Source: Pseudomonas sp. 10S4
GTDB taxonomy: Bacteria; Pseudomonadota; Gammaproteobacteria; Pseudomonadales; Pseudomonadaceae
DNA length: 64,000 bases
Assembly (NCBI RefSeq): GCF_034344865.1
Contig: NZ_CP133774.1
Span: forward strand, 3,038,001-3,102,000
Direction: 5' to 3'
A model generated the notes under the pieces. It was not told the DNA's origin and did not search any database. It saw only the letters and a list, made by a program, of their open reading frames with translations. The translations under genes were made by a program, and so were the position numbers. Shown one piece after another: positions 9,493 to 19,861 of the stretch (the first letter of the stretch is position 1; every line of letters starts with the position of its first letter).

Positions 9493-10793
9493 AACCGAGA
9501 AAACCATGCCTGCCAATCACAGCAACATCACGCAGCCCAAGCGCACGGCAGAGCTCGAAGAGCTGCTGATCGACGCCGAGGCCGATGACGAACAGGTCCA
9601 GCAAAGTCACCCGATCCTGCGTCGGCCGTGGCTGTTGTTACTGGGGCTGATCCTGGTGGCGCTGAACCTGCGCCCGGCGCTGTCGAGCATGGCGCCGATG
9701 CTCAGTGAAGTGTCGAAGACGCTTGGTTTGTCGGCTGCTCAGGCCGGTTTGCTGACCACATTACCGGTACTCTGCCTCGGCTTGTTCGCACCGCTAGCGC
9801 CGATTTTGGCGCGACGTTTTGGTGCCGAGCGAGTGGTGCTCGGGATTCTGCTGGTGCTGGCCGGCGGGATCATCCTGCGCAGCTCCTTCGGTGAAGTCGG
9901 GCTGTTTGCCGGCAGCGTTCTGGCCGGGGCCAGCATCGGTGTGATTGGCGTATTGCTGCCGGGGATCGTCAAGCGCGACTTCCCGAAACAGGCCGGGACC
10001 ATGACCGGTGTCTACACCATGGCCCTGTGTCTGGGCAGCGGCGACTTCGGCGGCGGGCGCGACCGTGCCGTTGAGCGAACATTTCGACAAGAGCTGGGCA
10101 TTGGGCCTGGGGTTTTGGGTGGTGCCGGCGCTGGTCGCGGCGATTTTCTGGTTGCCGCAAGTGGGGCAAAAACATGGCTCGCACAACGTTGCCTACCGCG
10201 TCCGCGGTCTGCTGCGTGATCCGTTGGCCTGGCAAGTAACGCTTTACATGGGCCTGCAATCGTCGCTGGCCTACATCGTGTTCGGCTGGTTGCCGTCGAT
10301 CCTGATTGGCCGTGGACTGACGCCGACTCAGGCCGGTCTGGTGCTGTCGGGTTCGGTGATCATTCAATTGGCCAGCTCCCTCGCCGCACCGTGGTTGGCA
10401 ACACGCGGCAAGGACCAGCGACTGGCGATCGTCGTGGTCATGCTGCTGACCCTCGGCGGTTTGTTCGGTTGCCTCTACGCGCCGATCGAAGGTCTGTGGG
10501 GTTGGGCGATCCTGCTGGGTCTGGGGCAGGGCGGTACGTTCAGCCTCGCACTGACGCTGATCGTGCTGCGCTCACGTGACGCGCATGTCGCCGCCAACCT
10601 GTCGAGCATGGCCCAGGGCTTCGGTTACACCCTGGCGTCCATGGGCCCGTTCGCCGTCGGCATCGTGCACGACTGGACCGGCGGCTGGAACGCGCTGGGC
10701 TGGATCTTCGGCATCATCGGTTTGGGCGCGATCATCGCCGGGCTCGGTGCCGGGCGTTCGCTGTACGTTCAGGTAACCAGCGAAAAAGTCTGA
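9482..10793 (+). CDS. CynX/NimT-family MFS transporter (frameshifted)
   Basis: A major-facilitator transporter of the CynX/NimT (cyanate/2-nitroimidazole) type. The first frame gives the N-terminal half (LLGLILVALNLRPALSSMAP, the conserved first helix) through CLG. The reading frame then moves +1 and continues AATSAAGATVPLSEHFDKSW to the normal C-terminus ending at 10793. Removing one A near 10037 restores a single ORF of about 436 residues. It overlaps the GntR gene end by 11 bp; an alternative ATG lies at 9506. The export substrate is not readable. The frameshift may be a sequencing error or a true inactivation. Confidence 0.8.
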
Positions 10794-10901
10794 ATCCGCG
10801 CACTACTGGCATTCGGCCCACGAATGCCGGTGGTTTTGCGATCATTTGCAGACTATCGTGCAGGCAATCTTTTGAAGCCATTTTGCGAACGGAGCCTGCC
10901 C

Positions 10902-11372
10902 ATGAGTGATGTCCACAACGCCCTGATCACCCGGTTCTACCAGGCCTTCCAGCGGTTGGATGCCGATGCCATGGCTGCCTGCTACACCGACGACGTGGTG
11001 TTTAGTGATCCGGCGTTCGGCGAGTTGCGCGGCCGTGACGCCGGCGACATGTGGCGCATGCTCACCACTCGGGCCAAAGATTTTTCCCTGATTTTCGATA
11101 ACGTGCGCAGCGACGAGCGCACGGGCGGTGCTCACTGGGTGGCGACGTATTTGTTCAGCCAGACCGGCAACATCGTGATCAACGACATCCAGGCGCGTTT
11201 CGTGTTTCGCGATGGCAAGATTTGCGAGCATCACGACAACTTCGATCTGTGGCGTTGGTCGCGTCAGGCACTGGGCACAAAAGGCTTGTTGTTGGGCTGG
11301 ACGCCACTGGTGCGCAACGCCGTTCGCGCCCAGGCCTTGAAGGGGCTGAAGGCATTCCAGGCCAGTCGCTGA
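10902..11372 (+). CDS. NTF2-like / SnoaL-like protein
   Basis: 156 residues with a cone-fold NTF2-like pattern: helix [21 protein letters not shown], then [18 protein letters not shown], then strand-rich segments and [18 protein letters not shown]. Such proteins are small ligand-binding or isomerase-like domains; no specific activity can be assigned. ATG 10902 has a GGAGC site about 7 nt upstream and matches the conserved domain start. It stands alone between the transporter and a GIY-YIG gene. Confidence 0.8.
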   Translation: MSDVHNALITRFYQAFQRLDADAMAACYTDDVVFSDPAFGELRGRDAGDMWRMLTTRAKDFSLIFDNVRSDERTGGAHWVATYLFSQTGNIVINDIQARFVFRDGKICEHHDNFDLWRWSRQALGTKGLLLGWTPLVRNAVRAQALKGLKAFQASR

Positions 11373-11412
11373 TAAGATCGCGGCTTGTTTCCTTTCAAGC
11401 CTTGATCGCCAC

Positions 11413-11709
11413 GTGAACACCCTCAGCGAAATCCCCGCCGACACCCCGGTGAGCAAACCCTGGTTCGTCTACCTCGTGCGCGCGGCCAATGGTTCGCTCT
11501 ACTGCGGGATCAGCGACGATCCGGTGCGCCGTTTTGCCAAGCACCAAAGCGGCAAGGGCGCGCGGTTTTTCCTCTCCAGCCCCGCCATGGCACTGGTCTA
11601 CACCGAAGTCTGTCGCGATAAAAGCGAAGCGCTGCGTCAGGAACGGCTGATCAAAAAACTCAAAAAAAGCGCCAAAGAGTGCCTGGTGGGCACTTATCAA
11701 CCTGACTGA
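11413..11709 (+). CDS. GIY-YIG nuclease superfamily protein (YhbQ/UPF0213-like)
   Basis: 98 residues starting at GTG. The GIY-YIG core is visible as [20 protein letters not shown] (about 18-37), with the conserved Arg in [14 protein letters not shown] and a Glu in [14 protein letters not shown]. Single-domain members of this group are implicated in DNA processing, but the biological role is unsettled. It lies 40 bp after the NTF2-like gene, possibly on the same transcript. Confidence 0.85.
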   Translation: MNTLSEIPADTPVSKPWFVYLVRAANGSLYCGISDDPVRRFAKHQSGKGARFFLSSPAMALVYTEVCRDKSEALRQERLIKKLKKSAKECLVGTYQPD

Positions 11710-11793
11710 TCAGTTCCCATAAAGCAGATCTGTAGGCCGCTCACCGATTGAGCGCTAAGCTGCGAACTCCTTATCCGTGGGTTGGAGCCGAGC

Positions 11794-12731
11794 ATGTCAG
11801 AGTTGATTCTTCACAATTACCCGACGTCCCCTTTTGCAGAAAAGGCTCGCCTGCTGCTGGGCTTCAAGGGCTTGTCCTGGCGCTCGGTGAAGATCTCGCC
11901 GGTGATGCCAAAACCCGATCTGACCGCGCTCACGGGCGGCTACCGCAAGACGCCGGTGTTGCAGATCGGCGCCGATATTTATTGCGACACCGCACTGATC
12001 GCCCGTCGCCTGGAGCAAGAGAAAGCTCTGCCGGCGTTCTTCCCGGAAGGTCAGGAGATGATCGCCGCGACCTTCGCTGCCTGGGCGGATTCGGTGGTGT
12101 TCCAGCATGCGAGTTCAGTCTGGTGTTCCAGCCGGAATCGGTGGCAGTGCGCTTCGGCAAATTGCCGCCGGAAGCGATCAAGGCGTTCCTGGCCGATCGT
12201 GCCGGGTTGTTCAGCGGTGGCAGCGCTACGCGGTTGTCGGCGGAGCAGGCTCGGCACCAGTGGCCGACGATCATCGGGCGCCTCGAACAACAGCTTCAGC
12301 GCGAGCAGGGCGACTTCCTGTTTGGCGAGCCGTCGATTGCCGACTTTTCCCTGGCTCACTGCCTGTGGTTCCTCAAGGCGACGCCCGTGACTTCACCGTT
12401 GGTTGACGCCTATCCGGCGGTTTCGGCGTGGTTGGGTCGGGTGATGGGTTTTGGTCACGGTGCGTTTAGCGAGATGACGGCCGAGGAGGCGCTGGAGGTG
12501 TCGCGCAATGCCACGCCGGCTGCGTTGCCGGGCGAGTCGTTCGATGAGCCTAACGGGTTTGAGGTGGGCCAGCAGGTGGTGATCGCGGCCACTGACTATG
12601 GTGTTGATCCGGTGGCGGGTGAGCTGGTGTTTGCGGGGCGTGAGGAATTGATTTTGCGCCGTGAAGACGAACGTGCGGGTGTGGTGCATGTGCACTTTCC
12701 GCGGTTCGGATTTCGGATCGAAAAACACTGA
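11794..12731 (+). CDS. Glutathione S-transferase family protein (frameshifted)
   Basis: The N-terminal thioredoxin-fold domain (MSELILHNYPTSPFAEKARL) is in one frame up to about 12111. The C-terminal helical domain continues in another frame (SLVFQPESVAVRFGKLPPEA) and ends with a strand-rich tail near residues 245-310 that is unusual for plain GSTs. The junction reads gcgagttcagt; relative to the expected gcggtcagt it carries two extra bases at 12112-12115, equivalent to a net -1 shift. Corrected length is about 312 residues. Substrate is unknown. Ribosome binding site GGAG precedes ATG 11794. Confidence 0.75.
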
Positions 12732-12732
12732 A

Positions 12733-12811
12733 CCCTGTAGGAGCGAGGCTTGCCCGCGAAGGCGTCATCACTGGCGCTAAAAGCTTCGCGGGCAAGCCTC
12801 GCTCCTACGGG
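12733..12811. repeat. Paired REP palindrome (REPIN), GAGGCTTGCCCGCGAAG type
   Basis: Inverted copies of TAGGAGCGAGGCTTGCCCGC and its complement flank a spacer of about 22 nt, between the convergent GST and glutaredoxin genes. Confidence 0.9.
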
Positions 12812-12830
12812 TTTTGTGTGAGGCATTGAT

Positions 12831-13181
12831 TTACTTCAGGGCGGCGAGAATTTCGTCAGGGTCATACCCGCGAATCAATGTGCCGTTGACGTCGATCAAC
12901 GGTATCCCACGCCCACCCAGCGCTTCATAGGCCTTGCGCGCCTCGGCGTCCTTCTCGATATCGAATTCCTTGTATGGAATCCCCTTCTGGTCGAGAAAGC
13001 GCTTGGTCAGCTTGCAGTAGCCGCACCAGTCGGTGGCGTAGAGCACGACGTTGGCCTTGGCCTGCGTTTGCTCGGACACCACTTGCGCCGGGTGGATGTA
13101 CCGCTCGATCTTGCCCCAGTTCTGGTAAACCACGACCACCAGCAGGATCAGCAGGAATTTCTTCAGGATGCCGTTCAGCAT
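12831..13181 (-). CDS. Membrane-anchored glutaredoxin-like protein
   Basis: 116 residues. An N-terminal hydrophobic helix (ILKKFLLILLVVVVYQNW, about 4-21) probably anchors it in the inner membrane. The rest is a glutaredoxin fold with redox motif CGYC (about 53-56) and the cis-proline segment GRGIPLIDVNG. It would reduce disulfides; whether the domain faces cytoplasm or periplasm is not determined by sequence alone. Its start codon shares one base with the yejK stop (TGATG), so translation is coupled to yejK. Confidence 0.85.
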   Translation of the reverse strand: MLNGILKKFLLILLVVVVYQNWGKIERYIHPAQVVSEQTQAKANVVLYATDWCGYCKLTKRFLDQKGIPYKEFDIEKDAEARKAYEALGGRGIPLIDVNGTLIRGYDPDEILAALK

Positions 13182-14185
13182 CAGTTGCGCCGCTTGAGCT
13201 GGTCAGTCAGTTGGGTCGGCAAGCCCTTGATGATCAGCGTGCCGGCTTCTTCGTCGTATTCGATCTTCGAGCCCAGCAGGTGCGCTTCAAAGCTGATGGA
13301 CAGCCCTTCAGCGCGCCCGGTGAAGCGGCGGAACTGGTTCAGGGTGCGCTTATCCGCCGGAATCTCCGGGGACAGGCCGTAATCCTTGTTGCGGATGTGA
13401 TCGTAGAAGGCTTTCGGGCGTTCTTCGTCGATCAGCTCCGAGAGTTCTTCCAGGCCCATCGGCTCGCCGAGTTTGGCTTGGCTGCTGGCGTAATCAACCA
13501 GGGTTTTGGTTTTCTCGCGGGCGGACTCTTCCGGCAAGTCTTCGCTTTCGACGAAGTCACTGAAGGCTTTGAGCAAGGTGCGGGTTTCGCCGGGGCCGTC
13601 GACGCCTTCCTGGCAGCCGATGAAGTCGCGGAAATACTCCGAAACCTTTTTGCCGTTCTTACCTTTGATAAACGAAATGTACTGCTTGGATTGCTTGTTG
13701 TTCTGCCACTCGGAAATGTTGATCCGCGCCGCCAGGTGCAACTGGCCCAGATCAAGGTGGCGGGACGCGGTGACGTCCAGCGCTTCGGTCACGGCAACGC
13801 CTTCGCTATGGTGTAACAGGGCGATGGCCAGGTAATCGGTCATGCCTTGCTGGTAGTGCGCAAACAGCACGTGGCCGCCCACCGACAGGTTCGACTCCTC
13901 CATCAGCTTTTGCAGGTGTTCCACCGCCACCCGGCTGAACGCCGTGAAATCCTTGCCGCCGTCGAGGTATTCCTTCAGCCAGCCGCTGAACGGATGCGCC
14001 CCGGACTCGGCATGGAAGAAACCCCAGGCCTTGCCTTGTTTGGCGTTGTAGCTCTCGTTGAGGTCGGCGAGCATGTTCTCGATGGCGGTGGACTCTGCAA
14101 GTTCCGAGTCGCGAGCGTGAAGAACTGCAGGTGTGCCGTCGGGTTTTTTGTCGATCAGGTGGACGATGCAATGACGGATCGGCAT
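13181..14185 (-). CDS. yejK: Nucleoid-associated protein YejK (NdpA family)
   Basis: 334 residues, full length for the YejK/NdpA 37-kDa family. It starts [17 protein letters not shown] and carries the family's [11 protein letters not shown] and ARINISEW segments. E. coli YejK is a nucleoid-associated protein found at the spermidine nucleoid; its biochemical role is poorly defined. Start 14185 is chosen over an upstream in-frame ATG because the conserved family N-terminus begins here and the upstream extension runs into a REP sequence. It is followed by the coupled glutaredoxin gene and lies divergent from the HU gene. Confidence 0.9.
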   Translation of the reverse strand: MPIRHCIVHLIDKKPDGTPAVLHARDSELAESTAIENMLADLNESYNAKQGKAWGFFHAESGAHPFSGWLKEYLDGGKDFTAFSRVAVEHLQKLMEESNLSVGGHVLFAHYQQGMTDYLAIALLHHSEGVAVTEALDVTASRHLDLGQLHLAARINISEWQNNKQSKQYISFIKGKNGKKVSEYFRDFIGCQEGVDGPGETRTLLKAFSDFVESEDLPEESAREKTKTLVDYASSQAKLGEPMGLEELSELIDEERPKAFYDHIRNKDYGLSPEIPADKRTLNQFRRFTGRAEGLSISFEAHLLGSKIEYDEEAGTLIIKGLPTQLTDQLKRRN

Positions 14186-14270
14186 GGGCTTCTCGGCTGA
14201 TTGAAGAGAGGAGGGCGTGCTCCCCCAAAAAGTGCCAAGTGTACCGCAAACAGGCCAGCACGCCCCCTTT

Positions 14271-14353
14271 GTAGGAGCTGCCGAAGGCTGCGATCTTTTG
14301 ATCTTGTTTTTTAAAATCAAAGTCCAAAGATCGCAGCCTTCGGCAGCTCCTAC
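14271..14353. repeat. Paired REP palindrome, GCTGCCGAAGGCTGCGATC type
   Basis: Arms beginning GTAGGAGCTGCCGAAGGCTG are perfectly inverted around a 25-30 nt AT-rich spacer, upstream of yejK and of HU. Confidence 0.9.
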
Positions 14354-14671
14354 AGGGGCGGGAAGGCAAAATCGCCGGTGCGCGATGGCCCTTATGCAGT
14401 TTTTTACCGGTTTAGAGCAATAAAGCTGACCAAATGGGTAGCAAGAGGCGGATATTTCCCCGTCTCTGTGCTAGTTTTGCCCCGTCTTACGCGAAGTCAC
14501 TGCGTTAAGCGTGCATTCAGCATTTGTCAGGTCGAACCAAACCCTGATTTCGGTATCTATAACCCCGACTCGTCGCGGTTATGGCCGAGGGTGCCAGATC
14601 CAGAAGATCGGGCTCGATGGCTGACACTGCACTCTGCAATCCATATGAATTTGATAGGGAAGGAACACTAC
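14354..14671. other. Intergenic leader upstream of the HU gene
   Basis: 318 bp with no ORF of coding character. It presumably holds the divergent yejK and HU promoters; AT-rich stretches occur around 14400-14470 but no box pair was clear enough to assign. A GGGAAGGA ribosome binding site precedes the HU start. Confidence 0.4.
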
Positions 14672-14953
14672 ATGGCTCTTACTAAAGACCAACTGATCGC
14701 CGACATCGCTGAAGCTATCGACGCGCCAAAAACCACCGCGCGTAACGCTCTGGACCAACTGGGCCAAATCGTTGCCGATCAGCTGGAAAACGGCGGCGAA
14801 ATCACTCTGCCGGGTATCGGCAAACTGAAAGTGACCGAGCGTCCTGCCCGCACTGGCCGTAACCCTTCGACTGGCGCTGCCATCGAAATCGCTGCCAAGA
14901 AAGTTATCAAGCTGGTTGTGGCCAAAGGCCTGACCGACGCTGTTAACAAGTAA
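14672..14953 (+). CDS. HU-family DNA-binding protein
   Basis: 93 residues with the HU/IHF fold: helices MALTKDQLIADIAEAIDAPK, then the DNA-inserting arm GRNPSTGAAIEIAAKK with the conserved Pro in RNPSTG. It bends and compacts DNA without strong sequence specificity. Pseudomonas species carry several HU paralogues; this copy, next to yejK, may be the HupN type, but I do not assign a symbol. ATG 14672 has a good AGGGAAGGA site. A strong terminator follows. Confidence 0.93.
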   Translation: MALTKDQLIADIAEAIDAPKTTARNALDQLGQIVADQLENGGEITLPGIGKLKVTERPARTGRNPSTGAAIEIAAKKVIKLVVAKGLTDAVNK

Positions 14954-14961
14954 GACGCAGT

Positions 14962-15002
14962 AAAAAAGCCGTGCACCGGAGTGATCCGGGCACGGCTTTT
15001 TT
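14962..15002 (+). terminator. Terminator of the HU gene
   Basis: AAAAAAGCCGTGC pairs with GCACGGCTTTTTT around an inner CCGGA/TCCGG stem and a GTGA loop. The U tract lies 3' of the stem, about 10 bp after the stop codon. Confidence 0.9.
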
Positions 15003-15040
15003 GTGTCTGCGATTCGGCCCTTAAAACACCTCGAAACCAA

Positions 15041-15130
15041 TGTGGGAGCGGGCTTGCTCGCGAAGGGGCCTTAACATTCAGCATCAATGTTGAATGTTAG
15101 ACCGTATTCGCGAGCAAGCCCGCTCCCACA
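15041..15130. repeat. Paired REP palindrome, GCGGGCTTGCTCGCGAA type
   Basis: TGTGGGAGCGGGCTTGCTCG and its exact complement face each other around a spacer containing its own small ATTCA...TGAAT hairpin, between convergent HU and rlmF. Confidence 0.9.
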
Positions 15131-15152
15131 GTTGATCTGCGTCGCTAGTGAC

Positions 15153-16175
15153 TCAGCCCTTGCGAACCCAGCGCTCGCGCCAGACTTGCTGCTCGGATTT
15201 GGTCTGGAAGGTCCAGGCAACGAAGCGACTTTGCTTCTGCCCTTGGGACATTTCCACGACCTGGCTTTCCAGGACGCCGGCCTTTTTCAGCGCGGTCTGG
15301 ATCGCTGGCAGGTTCGAGGCTTTCGACACCAGCGTGCTGAACCACAGCACTTTGTGTTGGAAGCTCGCGCTTTCGGCGATCAGTTGGGTCACAAAGCGTG
15401 CTTCGCCACCTTCACACCACAATTCGGCGGATTGACCGCCAAAGTTCAGCACCGGCAGTTTGCGTTTCGGGTCGGCACGGCCCAGGGCGCGCCATTTACG
15501 CTCGCTGCCCTTGGTGGCCTCGTCCATCGACGCGTGGAACGGCGGGTTGCACATGGTCAGGTCGAAGCGTTCGCCGGGCTCGAGCAGGCCCAGCAGAATG
15601 TGCTTGGGATTGCTTTGCAGTCGCAGCTGGATGGCTTTGTTCAGCCCGTTGGACTGGACGATGGCTTTGGCGGCGGCCACGGCCGTAGGGTCAATTTCCG
15701 AACCGAGGAAGTGCCAGCGGTAGTCGCTGTAGCCGATCAGCGGATAAACGCAGTTGGCGCCCATGCCGATATCGAGCACTTTGACCGGAGCGCCACGCGG
15801 GATCTCGCCGTCGTTGACGCTGGCCAGCAGGTCGGCCAGGAAGTGCACGTAGTCGGCACGCCCCGGAACCGGTGGGCATAGGTAGTCAGCCGGGATGTCC
15901 CAGTGGGCCACGCCGTAGAACGACTTGAGCAGCGCCCGGTTGAACACCCGCACCGCGTCAGGGCTGGCGAAGTCGATGCTTTCCTTGCCATACGGGTTGA
16001 GGATCACGAACTTCGCCAGTTCCGGCGTGCTCTTGATCAGCTCCGGGAAGTCGTAACGACCCTGGTGACGGTTGCGCGGGTGCAGGCTGGCCTTCGGACG
16101 TGGTTCCACGGCGTTGGCCGGGGTGGCGGAGTCAGGCTTCTTGCGCGCAGGGCGGGGTGTGCGGGGGGCGTTCAT
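15153..16175 (-). CDS. rlmF: 23S rRNA (adenine(1618)-N6)-methyltransferase RlmF
   Basis: 340 residues. A basic N-terminal tail rich in Pro, Arg and Lys (about 1-35) leads into an SAM-dependent methyltransferase. The SAM motif is [16 protein letters not shown] and the adenine N6-methyltransferase catalytic motif is NPPFH. RlmF methylates A1618 of 23S rRNA. Start MNAPRTPRP at 16175 is preferred to an upstream ATG that would translate a REP element. It is a single-gene unit flanked by REPs. Confidence 0.9.
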   Translation of the reverse strand: MNAPRTPRPARKKPDSATPANAVEPRPKASLHPRNRHQGRYDFPELIKSTPELAKFVILNPYGKESIDFASPDAVRVFNRALLKSFYGVAHWDIPADYLCPPVPGRADYVHFLADLLASVNDGEIPRGAPVKVLDIGMGANCVYPLIGYSDYRWHFLGSEIDPTAVAAAKAIVQSNGLNKAIQLRLQSNPKHILLGLLEPGERFDLTMCNPPFHASMDEATKGSERKWRALGRADPKRKLPVLNFGGQSAELWCEGGEARFVTQLIAESASFQHKVLWFSTLVSKASNLPAIQTALKKAGVLESQVVEMSQGQKQSRFVAWTFQTKSEQQVWRERWVRKG

Positions 16176-16246
16176 GGGTGTGGTCGATTCGGGTATGGCT
16201 GAAAGTGGGGGGCATTGTCCCACAGACGATGGCCGCGCGGGGATCC

Positions 16247-16334
16247 TGTAGGAGCGAGGCTTGCCCGCGAAGGCCGCGACACGGTCAATAAGATACACCG
16301 CGTTATCGTTCTTCGCGGGCAAGCCTCGCTCCTG
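16247..16334. repeat. Paired REP palindrome, GAGGCTTGCCCGCGAAG type
   Basis: TAGGAGCGAGGCTTGCCCGC repeats in inverted orientation (one mismatch near the end), between the rlmF start and the valS terminator. Confidence 0.88.
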
Positions 16335-16363
16335 CGGACAGCATGGGAGAATGTGGCGGGCAT

Positions 16364-16388
16364 AAAAAGGGAGGCCACAGGGCCTCCC
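16364..16388 (-). terminator. Terminator of valS
   Basis: On the minus strand, an 8-bp GGGAGGCC/GGCCTCCC stem with a 4-nt loop is followed by five T residues, about 20 bp past the valS stop codon. Confidence 0.85.
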
Positions 16389-16409
16389 TCCTTCATTGCG
16401 ATTTAGCAG

Positions 16410-19256
16410 TTACAAACTGGCAATCCGCGCATGTTGCTCCGCCAACTTGCCCAAAGCCTGTTCAGCTTCGGCCAATTTGGCGCGTTCCTTGTCGATGACT
16501 TCAGCCGGGGCCTTGTCAACGAAACCAGCGTTGGACAGTTTGCCGCCCACGCGCTGGACTTCGCCCTGCAAACGCAGGATTTCCTTGTCCAGACGCGCCA
16601 GTTCGGCGTCCTTGTCGATCAGGCCGGCCATCGGCACCAGCACTTCCATCTCGCCAACCAGAGCGGTAGCGGACAGCGGTGCTTCTTCGCCAGCAGCCAA
16701 CACCGTGATCGACTCCAGACGCGCCAGCTTCTTCAGCAGCGCTTCGTTCTCGGTGAGACGACGCTGGTCTTCGGCACTGACGTTTTTCAGAAACAGGTTC
16801 AGCGGCTTGCCTGGACCGATGTTCATCTCGGCGCGAATGTTGCGCGTGCCGAGCATCAGCGTCTTCAGCCACTCGATGTCATCTTCGGCGCCCTGATCGA
16901 TGCGTGCTTCGTTGGCCACAGGCCAAGGTTGCAGCATGATCGTCTTGCCTTCGATACCGGCCAGCGGCGCGATGCGCTGCCAGATTTCTTCGGTGATGAA
17001 TGGCATGAACGGGTGCGCCAGACGCAATGCGACTTCCAGCACCCGAACCAGGGTGCGGCGGGTGCCGCGCTGGCGTTCAACCGGGGCGTTTTCGTCCCAC
17101 AGCACAGGCTTGGAGAGTTCCAGGTACCAGTCGCAATACTGGTTCCAGATGAACTCGTACAAGGCTTGTGCCGCCAGGTCGAAGCGGAACTGGTCGAGTT
17201 GACGGGTCACTTCGGCTTCGGTGCGTTGCAGTTGCGAGATGATCCAGCGATCCGCCAGGGACAGTTCGTAGGCTTCGCCGTTCTGGCCGCAGTCTTCGCC
17301 CTTGTCCAGAACGTAACGCGCGGCGTTCCAGATCTTGTTGCAGAAGTTGCGATAGCCTTCGACGCGGCCCATGTCGAACTTGATGTCACGACCGGTGGAC
17401 GCCAGCGAGCAGAAAGTGAAGCGCAGAGCGTCGGTGCCGTAGCTGGCGATGCCGTCGGCGAACTCGTCGCGGGTCTGCTTCTCGATCTTCTTCGCCAGTT
17501 TCGGCTGCATCAGGCCGTTGATGCGTTTGTGCACCAGGTCTTCCAGCTCGATACCGTCGATGATGTCCAGCGGGTCCAGGACGTTGCCCTTGGACTTGGA
17601 CATCTTCTGGCCCAGGCCATCGCGTACCAGACCGTGAACATAAACGGTCTTGAACGGAACCTGCGGCGTGCCGTCTTCGTTCTTCACCAAGTGCATGGTG
17701 AGCATGATCATCCGGGCAACCCAGAAGAAAATGATGTCGAAACCGGTCACCAGCACGTCGGTGGAGTGGAATTTCTTCAGGAACTCGGTTTGCTCAGGCC
17801 AGCCGAGCGTGGAGAAGGTCCACAGGCCCGAACTGAACCAAGTGTCGAGAACGTCGTTGTCCTGCTGCAACGCAACGTCCGGGCCGAGGTTGTGCTTGGC
17901 ACGTACTTCGGCTTCGTCGCGACCGACGTAGACTTTGCCCGACTCGTCGTACCAGGCCGGAATCCGGTGGCCCCACCACAGCTGACGACTGATGCACCAA
18001 TCCTGGATGTCGCGCATCCACGAGAAGTACATGTTTTCGTATTGCTTTGGCACGAACTGGATGCGGCCGTCTTCAACGGCAGCAATCGCAGGCTCGGCCA
18101 ATGGCTTGGTCGACACGTACCACTGGTCGGTCAGCCACGGCTCGATGATGGTGCCGGAGCGATCGCCTTTCGGCACTTTCAGGTTGTGATCGTCGACGCT
18201 GACCAGCAGGCCGGCCGCATCGAACGCAGCAACGATCTGCTTGCGCGCTTCGAAGCGGTCGAGGCCAGCGTATTCTGCCGGGATCTTGCCGTCGATGCTT
18301 TCGTTCAGCGTGCCGTCGAGGTTAAACACCTGACAGGCCGGCAGGACGGCGGCGTTCTTGTCGAAGATGTTCAGCAGCGGCAGGTTGTGGCGCTTGCCGA
18401 CTTCATAGTCATTGAAGTCGTGGGCCGGGGTGATTTTCACGCAGCCGGTGCCGAATTCAGGGTCGCAGTAATCGTCGGCGATGATCGGGATGCGGCGGCC
18501 AACCAGTGGCAGCTCGACAAACTTGCCGATCAGGGCTTTATAGCGCTCATCGTTCGGGTTCACCGCGACGGCGGAGTCGCCGAGCATGGTTTCCGGGCGA
18601 GTGGTCGCGACGATCAGGTAATCGTTGCCTTCAGCAGTCTTGGCGCCGTCGGCCAGCGGGTACTTCAGGTTCCACAGGAAACCTTTCTCGTCGTGGTTTT
18701 CCACTTCGAGGTCGGAAATCGCCGTGTGCAACTTGGTATCCCAGTTGACCAGGCGCTTGCCGCGGTAGATCAGGCCGTCTTCATGCAGGCGCACGAAGGC
18801 TTCTTTAACGGATTCCGAGAGGCCGTCATCCATGGTGAAGCGCTCACGGCTCCAGTCTACGGACGAGCCAAGGCGACGGATCTGACGGCTGATGTTGCCG
18901 CCGGATTCATCTTTCCATTCCCAGATTTTCTCAAGAAATTTCTCGCGGCCCAGGTCGTGGCGGCTCTGGCCTTTGGCTTCGAGCTGACGCTCCACCAGCA
19001 TTTGCGTGGCGATACCGGCGTGGTCGGTGCCCGGCTGCCACAGGGTGTTGCGACCCTGCATGCGACGGAAACGGATCAGGGCATCCATGATCGCGTTGTT
19101 GAAGCCGTGACCCATGTGCAGGCTGCCGGTGACGTTCGGCGGCGGGATCATGATGGTGTAGGACTCGCCCGCGCCTTGCGGGGCGAAGTAATTCTCGGAC
19201 TCCCAGGTGTTGTACCAGGAAGTTTCAATGGCGTGCGGCTGGTAGGTCTTATCCAT
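16410..19256 (-). CDS. valS: Valyl-tRNA synthetase
   Basis: 948 residues, the normal length for gammaproteobacterial ValRS. It is a class I aminoacyl-tRNA synthetase that charges tRNA-Val. The HIGH-type motif is LHMGH (46-50) and the KMSKS motif (KMSKSKGN) is near residue 560; the CP1 editing domain lies between them. The C-terminal coiled coil ([18 protein letters not shown] onward) is intact. It reads in one frame throughout. A terminator follows. Confidence 0.97.
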   Translation of the reverse strand: MDKTYQPHAIETSWYNTWESENYFAPQGAGESYTIMIPPPNVTGSLHMGHGFNNAIMDALIRFRRMQGRNTLWQPGTDHAGIATQMLVERQLEAKGQSRHDLGREKFLEKIWEWKDESGGNISRQIRRLGSSVDWSRERFTMDDGLSESVKEAFVRLHEDGLIYRGKRLVNWDTKLHTAISDLEVENHDEKGFLWNLKYPLADGAKTAEGNDYLIVATTRPETMLGDSAVAVNPNDERYKALIGKFVELPLVGRRIPIIADDYCDPEFGTGCVKITPAHDFNDYEVGKRHNLPLLNIFDKNAAVLPACQVFNLDGTLNESIDGKIPAEYAGLDRFEARKQIVAAFDAAGLLVSVDDHNLKVPKGDRSGTIIEPWLTDQWYVSTKPLAEPAIAAVEDGRIQFVPKQYENMYFSWMRDIQDWCISRQLWWGHRIPAWYDESGKVYVGRDEAEVRAKHNLGPDVALQQDNDVLDTWFSSGLWTFSTLGWPEQTEFLKKFHSTDVLVTGFDIIFFWVARMIMLTMHLVKNEDGTPQVPFKTVYVHGLVRDGLGQKMSKSKGNVLDPLDIIDGIELEDLVHKRINGLMQPKLAKKIEKQTRDEFADGIASYGTDALRFTFCSLASTGRDIKFDMGRVEGYRNFCNKIWNAARYVLDKGEDCGQNGEAYELSLADRWIISQLQRTEAEVTRQLDQFRFDLAAQALYEFIWNQYCDWYLELSKPVLWDENAPVERQRGTRRTLVRVLEVALRLAHPFMPFITEEIWQRIAPLAGIEGKTIMLQPWPVANEARIDQGAEDDIEWLKTLMLGTRNIRAEMNIGPGKPLNLFLKNVSAEDQRRLTENEALLKKLARLESITVLAAGEEAPLSATALVGEMEVLVPMAGLIDKDAELARLDKEILRLQGEVQRVGGKLSNAGFVDKAPAEVIDKERAKLAEAEQALGKLAEQHARIASL

Positions 19257-19372
19257 GCGCGGCGGGACCCTATTGGCATTTATTCAGGAAAAGCCGGCAA
19301 GTATAGCGGGGCATGGGGCATAGGGCGAGCAGGGGCGGACAGCACGCATTTTCTGTCAGTGGCGCAAATCAA

Positions 19373-19458
19373 TGTGGGAACGAGCCTGCTCGCGATGCAG
19401 GCGCCTCGGTCTTTCATGAGACCGAGGTTATGCAATCGCGAGCAGGCTCGCTCCCACA
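19373..19458. repeat. Paired REP palindrome, GCGAGC(C/T)TGCTCGCGAT type
   Basis: TGTGGGAACGAGCCTGCTCG faces its near-complement CGAGCAGGCTCGCTCCCACA, with an inner CCTCGGTCT/AGACCGAGG hairpin. It lies between the valS start and the HolC-companion gene. Confidence 0.88.
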
Positions 19459-19469
19459 GGGATAGATGC

Positions 19470-19853
19470 TTATTCGTACTGGCTGAGCAACCGCTCCATC
19501 CGCGCATCCAGCCGACGTTTGATCTCGGTTTCAATATGCGGAGCGAAGTCGTCGATCACGTCTTGCATGATCAATTGCGCGGCGGCGCGCAGTTCGCTGT
19601 CCAGGTGCAGCAGGGCGTCGGGGCCTTTGCTGGCGGCCGCTGCCGGTTGGGCGGCAGGGGCGGGAGGCGGTTCGACGGCTTGCGGCGCGGCGCTAACGTT
19701 ATCGAACAACATCGGAATCTGTTCCTGATCACCGTCATGGACCGTGTCGGTCAGCAACGGCGGTTGCAGGTTGTCATCACCGAGCAGTTGGCGGATCGAC
19801 TCAAGGTCATCCAGCAGGTGCGCGGACTTTTGCTGCGGTTTTGGAGTGTCCAT
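19470..19853 (-). CDS. Uncharacterised HolC-associated protein
   Basis: 127 residues in three parts. A hydrophilic N-terminus contains LLDDLESIRQLLGD. A Pro/Ala-rich linker (about 55-77) follows. The C-terminal helix region (ELRAAAQLIMQDVIDDFAPHIETEIKRRL) looks amphipathic. It has no catalytic motif. It starts 8 bp after the holC stop, and this small gene follows holC in other Pseudomonas, so a role linked to the DNA polymerase III chi subunit is possible but unproven. Confidence 0.75.
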   Translation of the reverse strand: MDTPKPQQKSAHLLDDLESIRQLLGDDNLQPPLLTDTVHDGDQEQIPMLFDNVSAAPQAVEPPPAPAAQPAAAASKGPDALLHLDSELRAAAQLIMQDVIDDFAPHIETEIKRRLDARMERLLSQYE

Positions 19854-19861
19854 CGGAATGC

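Noticed and set aside
14354..14671. N-terminal extension of the HU protein from an upstream ATG at 14378
   Set aside because: The HU family starts at MALTKDQL; the extension has no similarity and lacks a ribosome binding site.
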